Assembly: GCA_030693335.1 (NCBI GenBank)
Contig: JAUYAU010000004.1
Coordinates: 271,482 to 335,481, forward strand
Length of the DNA: 64,000 bases
Direction of reading: 5' to 3'
Source: Sulfuricurvum sp.
GTDB lineage: Bacteria > Campylobacterota > Campylobacteria > Campylobacterales > Sulfurimonadaceae
The number at the start of each line of letters is the position of its first letter. Position 1 is the first letter of the stretch. The position numbers and the translations under genes are program-made. Under the pieces are notes generated by a model. It was not told the origin of the DNA, did not search any database, and was given only the letters and a program-made list of their open reading frames with translations. Below, piece by piece: positions 1 to 11,209 of the stretch.

Positions 1-2
1 TT

Positions 3-581
3 GCCCTTATGTCTACACTTATGTATGGTGTCGTGTATGCAATTGTCAAAGTGATGCACAAAGATACCCCACACAAAGCTACCATGCGTGTTTTCAGTAT
101 GCTTCAAGTCCTTACCGCATCCTCATTTGCATTTAGCCATGGCGCCAACGATATCGCAAATGCTATTGGGCCTTTTGCCGCTATCATCGATATTTTAGCT
201 ACTGGAAACATCAATACCGACGCACCGGTTCCCATCATTGCCATGGCAACCTTCGGAGTGGCATTGGTAGCGGGATTGTGGTTTATCGGTAAAGAAGTTA
301 TCGATACTGTTGGCAGTCGTATCACCGAGATTTTTCCAGTAACAGGGTTTGCAGCAGAACTGGGAGCGACTCTCGTTATATTGCTCGCTACGAAAATGGG
401 GATTCCTGTCTCTTCAACGCATATTTTAGTGGGTGCTGTTATCGGTATCGGGATGCTTAATCGCAATGCCAATTGGGCGTTGATGCGTCCTATTGCATTG
501 GCGTGGGTTATTACCCTCCCTGCCGCGGCTGCAATGGCAGCAATTTTCTTTTTTCTACTTAAAATCATATTCGGCTATTAA
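3..581 (+). CDS. pit: Inorganic phosphate transporter (Pit family), C-terminal part; frame open to left window edge
   Basis: SHGANDIANAIGPFAAI and GIPVSSTHILVGAVIGIG motifs typical of PiT permeases; reading frame stays open to the window start. Confidence 0.85.
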   Translation, partial: ALMSTLMYGVVYAIVKVMHKDTPHKATMRVFSMLQVLTASSFAFSHGANDIANAIGPFAAIIDILATGNINTDAPVPIIAMATFGVALVAGLWFIGKEVIDTVGSRITEIFPVTGFAAELGATLVILLATKMGIPVSSTHILVGAVIGIGMLNRNANWALMRPIALAWVITLPAAAAMAAIFFFLLKIIFGY

Positions 582-595
582 GCCGAATTATTTTT
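569..595. terminator. Hairpin terminator between convergent pit and queF
   Basis: ATTCGGCT-atta-AGCCGAAT 8-bp stem followed by TATTTTT; overlaps the stop codons of both convergent genes. Confidence 0.75.
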
Positions 596-971
596 CCATC
601 TTTTCACTATCAATCTCAATCACCGTATGAACATTGCCTCGCGGATAAAAATCCGCAACCACTTTTAAGCGCTTAGGAGCGATTTTATCCTCAAAGAGGC
701 TGTAAATCTCGTTAGCACTGTTTTCGTGCGAAATATGGCGGTTTCTGAATGAATTAATGTACAACTTGATCGCTTTGAGTTCTGCTACAAATTTATTGGG
801 TGTATATTCAATGTAAATGGTGGCAAAATCGGGATAACCGCTGCGAGGACACAAACAAGTAAACTCCGGCAGCGTCACTTTAACGACATAATCACGTTCA
901 TGGGCATTGGGCCATATCTCAAAATCTTTTTCAACATCGAAATCAGCGACGATTTGTTCTCCGTATTTCAT
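588..971 (-). CDS. queF: NADPH-dependent 7-cyano-7-deazaguanine reductase QueF
   Basis: Short QueF: FTCLCPRSGYPDFATIYIEY, SFRNRHISHENSANEI, ARGNVHT-like PRGNVHT motif. Confidence 0.9.
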   Translation of the reverse strand: MKYGEQIVADFDVEKDFEIWPNAHERDYVVKVTLPEFTCLCPRSGYPDFATIYIEYTPNKFVAELKAIKLYINSFRNRHISHENSANEIYSLFEDKIAPKRLKVVADFYPRGNVHTVIEIDSEKMEK

Positions 972-973
972 TT

Positions 974-2362
974 TTATTCCTTTACTGTAATGTTTCCGTG
1001 AAAGTTGCCTTGACGGTAGTTGATTTTTAGCGCTTTGATGACCTTGTCACTCTCTTCATCCTCAATCATATTCATCCAGGTGGCCGCTCCGCACAAATGG
1101 GCGGTAATATTAAGTCCTTGAAGAATATTTTGATATTTTTCTTCTTTGATATGGCGTGTATAGAGGGAATCAAAACGGACATAGTCAACGTCCAGCTCTT
1201 TGAGATACATCATTGTTGTATGATTCATACCGTATTTATCCAAAGCAATTTTATACCCTACCGCCCGATACTGTGCAATCTGCTCTTTAAAGCGCTTGAC
1301 TTGATGGCAATACTCTTTTTCATCAAACATAAGGATGATTTTTCCTTTTGCATCAGGATAACGCTGTAAGAGCTCCAGCGCAAATTGAAAAAATAATCCG
1401 TTACGCAGTGTTACCGATGAAACCGTGACAATATAATGTCCTGCATCCTCACAAGCCAGCTTAATTGAAAGCTCTAATATATTGCTTTCATGTTCTCTTA
1501 TTTTTCCAATACGGTTTAAAAAAGGGATAAAACGGCTTTGATGAATAAGCCCTCCATTTTTATTGACCAGCTTAAAGGATGTCTCAAACATGGATCTTTT
1601 GTCACAGCAAACCGTTTGCAGAGCAATGGAATAACGCTGTGATTTTAGTGCCTCCAATACAGCTTCTTCAAGCTCATGCGGAATAATATCATCACGATCG
1701 GTAAAAGTTTTTTTCTCTTTATTTGCATATTGCAGTTCATACAAACGTGTTATGATCTCTTTTGGCTGTTTAATAAGTTTGGTATCAAGTAAAACAGCTG
1801 ACAGTTTTACCTCAATCTCATTTATCAGTGTCTCTTGATGTTTTGCCAAAAACAGCTCGACCAAAGCAGTATTAGCCTCTTTTTCGCCTATGAGCAAAAG
1901 GATAAAATCACCCCCTTTAAATCGGCAAACAGGAAGTGTTTTAATCTCTTTTGAAGTGAAAAAATCGTTAATTTGCATTGCTGCATTTTTAAGAACTTCA
2001 TCTCCGTTTTTGACCCCGTAACGTTCATTAATTCCCAAAAGGTTATCAATGCTGATCATCACTATCGTACCAGTTTTACGTTTGATAAAACTGTGAAAAA
2101 GTTTGAAAAAATACTCTGGTGTAAAAGTATGGGTAATTTGTTCGGTGATATGTTCATAGCTGCTTTGATTAATCAAAAAAAAGAGGAAATAAATGGCCAT
2201 TGCAAACAGAAGTAAAGCAAGAACAATAAGAGAATCAACTGTAGAGTGTTCTTGTGAAAAAAGGGCATAAAGAGCGATAGCACTCATCAAAAAAATGGGT
2301 AAACCCATCCGTAGCGCTAACACAAAACGATGAGAACGCTCTTTCTTTTCGGTATAGGTCAT
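974..2362 (-). CDS. Membrane protein with degenerate GGDEF and degenerate EAL-like domains
   Basis: N-terminal TM segments; GGDEF-fold signature with CRFKGGDFILL (degenerate active site); C-terminal EAL-like layout with no EAL motif (FETSFKL) and LDKYG in place of DDFG. Confidence 0.7.
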   Translation of the reverse strand: MTYTEKKERSHRFVLALRMGLPIFLMSAIALYALFSQEHSTVDSLIVLALLLFAMAIYFLFFLINQSSYEHITEQITHTFTPEYFFKLFHSFIKRKTGTIVMISIDNLLGINERYGVKNGDEVLKNAAMQINDFFTSKEIKTLPVCRFKGGDFILLLIGEKEANTALVELFLAKHQETLINEIEVKLSAVLLDTKLIKQPKEIITRLYELQYANKEKKTFTDRDDIIPHELEEAVLEALKSQRYSIALQTVCCDKRSMFETSFKLVNKNGGLIHQSRFIPFLNRIGKIREHESNILELSIKLACEDAGHYIVTVSSVTLRNGLFFQFALELLQRYPDAKGKIILMFDEKEYCHQVKRFKEQIAQYRAVGYKIALDKYGMNHTTMMYLKELDVDYVRFDSLYTRHIKEEKYQNILQGLNITAHLCGAATWMNMIEDEESDKVIKALKINYRQGNFHGNITVKE

Positions 2363-4729
<2,367 letters not shown>

Positions 4730-4752
4730 CTAAAAATGAAGTTTTATGAAAT

Positions 4753-4772
4753 AAAACCCTAAAAAGGGCTAA
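4753..4772 (-). terminator. Putative intrinsic terminator/attenuator downstream of dnaN
   Basis: On minus strand AGCCCT-TTTT-AGGGTT followed by a T-rich tract (TTTATTT). Confidence 0.4.
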
Positions 4773-4787
4773 AAGAAGAGTTTATGT

Positions 4788-5855
4788 TTAGATAACGATT
4801 GGCATGACGATGGTTTTAAAATTTCCTTCTTTTATGACGAAAGGCTGATTGGATTCATTGGCTTCCAATGTGAATTCATTACCACTGATCTGTCCTAAAA
4901 AATCAAGTATGTATCGGCTATTAATGGCTAGTATAAAAGGAGAATCAAAACCATTTTCTATTTCTACTGCTGTTTTTGCTTCAATATTATCGTCACTTAA
5001 ACTTTCAAAAAGAATTGAATCACTTTGAAAGGTTAATTTTAAATCATTGGAAATAGTGGTTATTTGCTTAATGGCCGTGATAATAGTTGTTTTTGGAAGT
5101 ATTATAGAGCGTGATGACTCTTTTGGAATTATACGGGTGTAATCAGGAAATTTACCATTGATAAGTTTGGTAAAAAAGAGTGAGTCATCAGATTTGATGA
5201 TTAAATGGGTGTTGTCATAATAAATTTCTATATTGTTTGAAAACAGTTTTTGAATTTCTATAATTGCTTTTTTTGGAACAATAATGGAAAGTTCATGGTC
5301 GTTTTGACTTTCAATATGAACGAGGGCCAATCGTCTTGTATCGGTAGATACAAAGTTGATTTGATTATTTTTAATATCGATCAATGCACCGTTTAATTCA
5401 AATTTTGGATTATTGGTATCGGTTGCCGGTGTTATTTTTTTTAATGATTCTATCAAAATCTGTGAATTGATTTCTATTTTTGGTTTTTCATCAGTAGTTG
5501 GAAATTGTGGAAATTCAGAACTTTTATACGTTGGTAATTTAAAGTTAGAACGTTTTTGACGTATATGAAGATTTTCTTTTATCAGTTCTATTTCTATTTC
5601 TTCATCTTTTAATATGCGTATGATATCAAGGAGTTTTTTGCCGCTTGCAGTTACGGAGCCTGGTTCTGTTATTGTCAAAGCATTTGTTTGAATGGTTAAA
5701 CCGATTTCATAATCAGTAGCTTTTGCATTCAGAATTCTTCCATCTGTACTTAATAAGATATGTGATGTTATTTGAGAAGTATCTTTTTTTTCTAGGAAAG
5801 GTTGAAGATGAAGTAATATATTTTCCAAAACGGATTTATCAATGGTTATTTTCAT
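4788..5855 (-). CDS. dnaN: DNA polymerase III beta sliding clamp
   Basis: Length 355 aa, position between dnaA and gyrB, C-terminal NQPFVIKEGNFKTIVMPIVI typical of beta clamp. Confidence 0.95.
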   Translation of the reverse strand: MKITIDKSVLENILLHLQPFLEKKDTSQITSHILLSTDGRILNAKATDYEIGLTIQTNALTITEPGSVTASGKKLLDIIRILKDEEIEIELIKENLHIRQKRSNFKLPTYKSSEFPQFPTTDEKPKIEINSQILIESLKKITPATDTNNPKFELNGALIDIKNNQINFVSTDTRRLALVHIESQNDHELSIIVPKKAIIEIQKLFSNNIEIYYDNTHLIIKSDDSLFFTKLINGKFPDYTRIIPKESSRSIILPKTTIITAIKQITTISNDLKLTFQSDSILFESLSDDNIEAKTAVEIENGFDSPFILAINSRYILDFLGQISGNEFTLEANESNQPFVIKEGNFKTIVMPIVI

Positions 5856-5904
5856 AACGTATTTCCTTTTTAATTTATATCTTAAATAGTTAGTAGTTAG
5901 TAAT

Positions 5905-6005
5905 AAGGGGGTGTGAATGTGTGAACAAACACATATTCCCTCTCACAGCTGGGATGAACAGATGTGACCAAAAGGTTTTGTTTCATTCACATCTATTCAC
6001 TTTGC
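5905..6005. promoter_or_regulatory. DnaA-box-like cluster in dnaA-dnaN intergenic region (oriC2-like)
   Basis: TGTGAATGTGTGAA (5912-5925), CATTCACAT (5984-5992), CTATTCACT (5993-6001). Confidence 0.6.
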
Positions 6006-6048
6006 TAAAGAATTATATCTTTTTTAGTTTCCCTTTACAATCAGATCT

Positions 6049-7380
6049 TTATTCTGAGGTGATTGTTGAGATTTTATTAGAGAGTTCATCTATTTTTATT
6101 TTGAAATCTTCATCATTTTTTATAAGTTCATTGATTTTTTTCATCGTATGACTAACAGCCGTATGATCTTTCATCCCAAAGTATTGAGCAAGTTGTGGCA
6201 TTGAATTGGGTGTTAAATTGCGAGAAAGATAAATAGCGATTCTTCGTGCATAAACGATATTGCTGTTACGGCTTTTTGAACGGATTTCACTTGTTTTTAC
6301 ATTGAGTTCTTTGGAAACAATTTCCATAATGAGATCGGTTGTAATATTATTTCGTTTTTCAGCCATTTGTTCTTTTAAAACATTGCGTGCAAATTCTATA
6401 TTGACATCAACTCCCATGAGTTGAGAATAGGCATTGAGTTTTGAGAGGATTCCCTCAATTTCTCTTGTGTTATTTTCAATAATGGTTGCTACGTAATTAA
6501 TCACTTCTTTATCCAGTTTGACACGGTTGATTTCGCATTTTTTCTTGATAATCTCAATTTTTGTTTCAAGCTCAGGTGGTTGTATATCGGCAACCAAACC
6601 CCACTCAAAACGGCTTTTGAGCCGCTCTTCGAGACCTGCTATTTTTTTAGGGTGTTTATCGGATGTAATAATAATTTGCTTGTTTTCATTACGAAGAGCC
6701 TCAAAAGTATGAAAAAATTCTTCTTGTATTTGATTCTTATTACTTAAAAATTGAATATCGTCTATAAGGAGCAAGTCACACTTACGGTATTTATCTTTGA
6801 ACCTGTCCATGGTACGATTACTAAGATGACGGCTAAAATCGTTAAGAAATTGTTCTACTGAAGTATAAATAACCGTTTTGCCTTGCGCCAGCATTACATT
6901 TCCTACCGCTTGCATCAGATGGGTTTTTCCTAAACCGACTCCGCCGTAAATAAAGAGAGGATTATAAACAATACCCGGTTTTTCACTTACACTTTTTGCT
7001 GCCACATACGCAAAATTGTTAGAACCGCCTACAACAAAATTATCAAAGGTATAGGATGGATTGAGTAGGGCAACGGGTGTTTTATCGCTGTGTGTTTGTA
7101 TGGCGGGAGCAGAGTGTTGAGCAGATGCCGTATTTTGAGATTTGACGAGAATCGATACGGAGGGCTTTACTCCGGTTTTGATTTCAAAGAGGTGAGATAT
7201 TTTATCGGCATATTTTGTTCGTATCCAATTGGCTATTAAAAGGTTTGGTGCGTTAAATACCGCCAAATTACTTTTAGATTCTTCTTCATTAAAAGAGAGC
7301 TGTTTTATGTAACGTGTGTAATCAATTTCATTTATCTCATTTTTGAGCATTTGGATAACCATGCTGCCGATATTGTTCAT
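6049..7380 (-). CDS. dnaA: Chromosomal replication initiator DnaA
   Basis: YNPLFIYGGVGLGKTHLMQAVGN, LLIDDIQFLSNKNQIQEEFFHTFEAL, FGMKDHTAVSHTMKKI (DnaA C-terminal domain). Confidence 0.98.
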   Translation of the reverse strand: MNNIGSMVIQMLKNEINEIDYTRYIKQLSFNEEESKSNLAVFNAPNLLIANWIRTKYADKISHLFEIKTGVKPSVSILVKSQNTASAQHSAPAIQTHSDKTPVALLNPSYTFDNFVVGGSNNFAYVAAKSVSEKPGIVYNPLFIYGGVGLGKTHLMQAVGNVMLAQGKTVIYTSVEQFLNDFSRHLSNRTMDRFKDKYRKCDLLLIDDIQFLSNKNQIQEEFFHTFEALRNENKQIIITSDKHPKKIAGLEERLKSRFEWGLVADIQPPELETKIEIIKKKCEINRVKLDKEVINYVATIIENNTREIEGILSKLNAYSQLMGVDVNIEFARNVLKEQMAEKRNNITTDLIMEIVSKELNVKTSEIRSKSRNSNIVYARRIAIYLSRNLTPNSMPQLAQYFGMKDHTAVSHTMKKINELIKNDEDFKIKIDELSNKISTITSE

Positions 7381-7384
7381 TTTT

Positions 7385-7485
7385 TCTCCAACTATGTGAA
7401 TAGTAATGGTAATAATACACTTTTTTCCCTATAATTGGGGATATGTTTGATGTGAATAAGTTTTTTTACATATGTGAATGGAGAA
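7385..7485. promoter_or_regulatory. DnaA-box-like cluster upstream of dnaA (oriC1-like)
   Basis: CTATGTGAATAG (7392-7403), ATGTGAATAA (7450-7459), ATGTGAATG (7472-7480); reverse complements give YATTCACAT. Confidence 0.65.
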
Positions 7486-7488
7486 TGA

Positions 7489-7983
7489 ATGCTGATTTTA
7501 GGAATCGATCCTGGTACGCGAAATTGCGGATACGCCCTTATTTTATTGGATGGGCATAAAATTAAATTGATCGAAGCGGGACTGGTAAAGATAAAAAGCG
7601 AAGGGCTTCAACATCAGATTCCACAAATTGCCGAAGCAATCGAACAATTATTTGCAGCGCATAAAATTGATGAAGTTGCGATGGAAGATATTTTTTATGC
7701 GCACAATCCAAAAACGGTTTTAAAATTGGCGCAATTTCGGGGAGCCATTATGTTAAAACTTTTGCAAGAGCATGGTGAATTTTCTGAATATACGGCTTTA
7801 CAAGTTAAAAAAGCACTGACTGGAAAAGCAAAAGCCGCCAAAGAGCAGGTTGCATTTATGGTCAAACAAATATTAGGAATAACTAAAGAGATAAAACCGA
7901 TGGATATCACGGATGCTATGGCAGTTGCAATAACACATGCTCAAAGAGTAAAGTTGGAGAAAGGAAAGCAAAAAGTACTATAA
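7489..7983 (+). CDS. ruvC: Crossover junction endodeoxyribonuclease RuvC
   Basis: [41 protein letters not shown]. Confidence 0.95.
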   Translation: MLILGIDPGTRNCGYALILLDGHKIKLIEAGLVKIKSEGLQHQIPQIAEAIEQLFAAHKIDEVAMEDIFYAHNPKTVLKLAQFRGAIMLKLLQEHGEFSEYTALQVKKALTGKAKAAKEQVAFMVKQILGITKEIKPMDITDAMAVAITHAQRVKLEKGKQKVL

Positions 7984-8035
7984 GCGGCTAACACACCAGG
8001 AGAGCCGCTAAGTCGGAAGTGTATCGGTACTTTCC
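7983..8035. other. Two consecutive hairpins after ruvC (terminator or structured RNA)
   Basis: AGCGGCT(7983-7989)...AGCCGCT(8003-8009), then GGAAGT(8015-8020)...ACTTTCC(8029-8035) with one bulged T. Confidence 0.4.
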
Positions 8036-8149
8036 TTATAATTTATCCTATATTCTTCAATGAACATTTTTTTTAAGCCATCCGGATTAAATACCTGAAA
8101 AAAACATTAAGAAGCAAAAAAAATGGTTATTTTTTTCAAAATGTGTAGT

Positions 8150-8368
8150 ATTCACACTGTGAGCGGAATGTGAATAAATGTTTCTAAAATATACTTATTA
8201 TTCCTATAACTTTTACCTATTTCAGAAATAATTTATCTAAATTGTACCTAAAAGATGTTTTCTTTCTTTCCGAGCAAACCCCCTAAAATAGGGGTCTCTA
8301 AAAGAAAAAAAAGAAATAACAGCACTTCAGTATTCTTTAAGCGCCTGTTATAAAAAGTTATTCACATT
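8150..8368. promoter_or_regulatory. Additional DnaA-box-like motifs downstream of ruvC
   Basis: TATTCACAC (8149-8157 area), ATGTGAATAAA (8168-8178), TTATTCACAT (8358-8367); intergenic, AT-rich. Confidence 0.4.
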
Positions 8369-8471
8369 TTAAAAGTTCATTCTCTGTAATAAACATGTAA
8401 TAATGATGTAACAAAACTGAAATAAACACAATTTACCATGTCATATCTTGATAGAATTAAAGGTAAATTTT

Positions 8472-10196
8472 ATGCTAAGTATTGAAACAATTTTAAAAAA
8501 AGAACATCCCGGATTATTCACCTATCCTGATTTGATTTCCAAAGTTGTCGTTGGACTCACACGTTTTGTTATACATGAAAACTCTATTAATCATTTTATG
8601 GACAATCATAAGAATAAAAATGGATTGGATTTTATCGATGCCGTTTTACAGCATGTGAATGTTTCCTATAAAGTTATTCATAGAGAGATTGAAAACATAC
8701 CGGCGATAGGAAAAGTCATTGTTGTTGCGAATCATCCATTGGGGGCTTTGGATGCTTTGTCGTTGATACAAATGATATGCAGTGTGCGACAGGATAAAAA
8801 AGTAAAAATTGTCGCCAATAAAATGCTTGGAAGTATCTCACAACTCAAAGACTTTATTATTGGTGTAGATAATTTTAACGACAAGCTCTCTCGAGATTCT
8901 CTGCGTAAGATTGATCAAGCGCTTCAAAGTGAAGAGGTTGTTATTTTTTTCCCAAGCGGTGAAGTATCTCGTGCCGGCATATTGGGTCAAAAAGAGGCAA
9001 AATGGAAAGGTGGCTTTGTAAAATTTGCCAAAAGAAACAATGCCCCAATTGTGCCGATCTTTATAAAAGCAAAAAACAGTTCCCTTTTTTATGCAGCATC
9101 GTGGATTTATAAACCGTTAGGGACTCTTTTGTTAGGTCATGAGATATTTGCCGCACGCAATCAAATATTTGATTTTAGAGTCGGTGAATTGATTAACTCT
9201 AAAGTTCTCAGCGATACGTCTATGGATGATGCTCATCATGCCCGAGTTTTTCGTAAACATCTCATGCGTCTTTCAAAGGGGAAGAAAGGGATTTATCCGA
9301 CTGAATGTTCCATTGGTCATCCTGTTTCACGTCAGGAGATACGGCAGGAATTAAAGCGGGGTGAACGTATTGGTGAGACAAGCGACAGTAAGCAAATCTA
9401 TTTAATAGAATACGATAAGGCTCCAAATTTGATGAATGAGATTGGTCGATTGCGTGAATATTCATTTCGTAAAGTAGGTGAGGGAAGTGGTAAGACGAGA
9501 GACATCGATGAATACGACCGTTATTATCATCATTTGCTACTGTGGGATGATGATGCCCTAGAGGTTGTGGGAGCGTATCGAATCGGTGAGTGCGGATGGA
9601 TACTCTCATGGCTTGGGAAGGAAGGTTTGTATCTCAATGAACTGTGTACGATGAGCAATGCTTTTGATCCCATCTTGGAAGACGCTATAGAGCTTGGGCG
9701 CAGTTTTGTTCAGCCAAAATATTGGGGAAGCCGTGCTTTGGATTATCTTTGGCAAGGCATCGGAGCGTACTTGGCACATAATCCTCATATCAAATACATG
9801 ATTGGACCGGTCAGCATCTCTGGAAGCTATCCTAAACATGCACAAGAAGCATTGGTTTATTTTTATACCCTTTACTTTGGTTGCGATCATCAGTATCTCA
9901 GAGCGCGCTCTGCTTTTCATTTATCCGATCATGTCAATGCAGAGTTTGCAGAGATCTTTTTAGGAGTTGATTATGAACAAGACTTTAGAGTTTTGAAGGA
10001 TTATCTTAAAACCTTTGACGTAGCAGTTCCTATGTTGTACAAACAATACAGTGAATTATGTGAAGCAGGGGGAGCGCAGTTTATAGATTTTGGGATTGAT
10101 GTTGATTTTAATAATTGTGTTGACGGCTATATTATGGTGGAGATAAATCGTATCAAAGAAATAAAACGCAAGCGCTATATCAAAGAGGTGGTGTAA
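8472..10196 (+). CDS. olsF: Bifunctional acyltransferase, OlsF-like (PlsC-type N-terminal + OlsB/GNAT-like C-terminal), ornithine-lipid synthesis
   Basis: N-term VVANHPLGALDALSL and FFPSGEVSR (PlsC-like); C-term LREYSFRKVGEGSGKTRDIDEYDRYYHHLLLWD (OlsB-like). ORF extends to TTG at 8448; ATG at 8472 has upstream AAGGT. Confidence 0.75.
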   Translation: MLSIETILKKEHPGLFTYPDLISKVVVGLTRFVIHENSINHFMDNHKNKNGLDFIDAVLQHVNVSYKVIHREIENIPAIGKVIVVANHPLGALDALSLIQMICSVRQDKKVKIVANKMLGSISQLKDFIIGVDNFNDKLSRDSLRKIDQALQSEEVVIFFPSGEVSRAGILGQKEAKWKGGFVKFAKRNNAPIVPIFIKAKNSSLFYAASWIYKPLGTLLLGHEIFAARNQIFDFRVGELINSKVLSDTSMDDAHHARVFRKHLMRLSKGKKGIYPTECSIGHPVSRQEIRQELKRGERIGETSDSKQIYLIEYDKAPNLMNEIGRLREYSFRKVGEGSGKTRDIDEYDRYYHHLLLWDDDALEVVGAYRIGECGWILSWLGKEGLYLNELCTMSNAFDPILEDAIELGRSFVQPKYWGSRALDYLWQGIGAYLAHNPHIKYMIGPVSISGSYPKHAQEALVYFYTLYFGCDHQYLRARSAFHLSDHVNAEFAEIFLGVDYEQDFRVLKDYLKTFDVAVPMLYKQYSELCEAGGAQFIDFGIDVDFNNCVDGYIMVEINRIKEIKRKRYIKEVV

Positions 10197-11115
10197 AATC
10201 TTGATTGATTTTCATCGCTTTATGACACGTGGTGATAAAATCTTCTTTGGAAGTGATATGGTAATCTTTTCCTTCATAGTTAAATTCCAAAGAGTGAGCA
10301 TGCAATAAAAGCCGTGTTGCTCCTCCCATTTCCAATCTATCTCTAGGAGACAAAATTTTATCCAAAAATCTTCGTATGTCATTTTCTTCTTGGCCATATA
10401 TAGGGTCACCCACAATAGGATGTTTCACGTGAAACAAATGCACGCGGATTTGATGGGTACGTCCAGTGAAGGGGGAGGCCTCTACAAGAGTCATATTGAG
10501 ATCAGGAAAATATTCAAGAGGCTTGATGAAGGTACGAGAGACTTTTCCCTCCTCGTGAACTTTGACCACCATTCGTACAAGGGTATCGGTATCTTCACGA
10601 CGCAACAGAGGTTCTTGTATGTCCATATCCTCTTTTAGATGACCATGAACCATGGCCAAATAGCGTTTGGTTATTTGACGATTCTCAAACAAGAGTTTTA
10701 AAACCGTTTCACTTTCTTTGTTACGAGAAGCCAAAACAAGGCCACTGGTTTCTTGGTCAATTCTATGGGCTACGTTAGCGTTAGCACCAAACTCATGTTT
10801 GATTTCATCGCTGAGAGAATAGGGCGTTTTACGACTTTGCGGGTGAACCAATACGCCGCTAGGTTTATCATAAACAGCAAAATCGGATTCTACAAACATT
10901 GCTCGTAAGCCTTGGGACTCTGGCTCAAACATGAGAAAATCAAAGTTACCTTCAATGTAGCCCGCTTGATTACTCATAACAATACCGTTTTGCGTTAAAC
11001 GACCTTTGGCAAGAAGACGTTGTGCCTCCGCTTGAGACAAACCAAGTTCACGGATTAAAAAAATAAAGGCTTTTTCACGAATGGGCGCATGGAGTTTTTT
11101 GGTGACGAAGGGCAA
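10180..11115 (-). CDS. RluA-family pseudouridine synthase
   Basis: S4-like N-terminus; VYDKPSGVLVHP, AHRIDQETSGLVLASRN, TGRTHQIRVHLFHVKHPIVGDPIYG. Confidence 0.92.
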   Translation of the reverse strand: MPFVTKKLHAPIREKAFIFLIRELGLSQAEAQRLLAKGRLTQNGIVMSNQAGYIEGNFDFLMFEPESQGLRAMFVESDFAVYDKPSGVLVHPQSRKTPYSLSDEIKHEFGANANVAHRIDQETSGLVLASRNKESETVLKLLFENRQITKRYLAMVHGHLKEDMDIQEPLLRREDTDTLVRMVVKVHEEGKVSRTFIKPLEYFPDLNMTLVEASPFTGRTHQIRVHLFHVKHPIVGDPIYGQEENDIRRFLDKILSPRDRLEMGGATRLLLHAHSLEFNYEGKDYHITSKEDFITTCHKAMKINQDFTPPL

Positions 11116-11209
11116 AATATATTCCTTTATAAGGGAGGGTTGGATAAACTAAATACCATAGTATCCAGCGCAAAGTATAGGCGCATTTTAGCACACTCAA
11201 GGAATAAAT

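Noticed and set aside
104-568. 154-aa minus-strand ORF opposite the Pit transporter
   Set aside because: Shadow ORF antisense to a well-supported CDS; composition looks like reverse translation.
10180-10196. 17-nt convergent overlap of olsF and the RluA-family gene as a regulatory antisense device
   Set aside because: Short convergent 3' overlaps are common in compact genomes; the pyrE/Kef pair at 53003-53017 shows the same.
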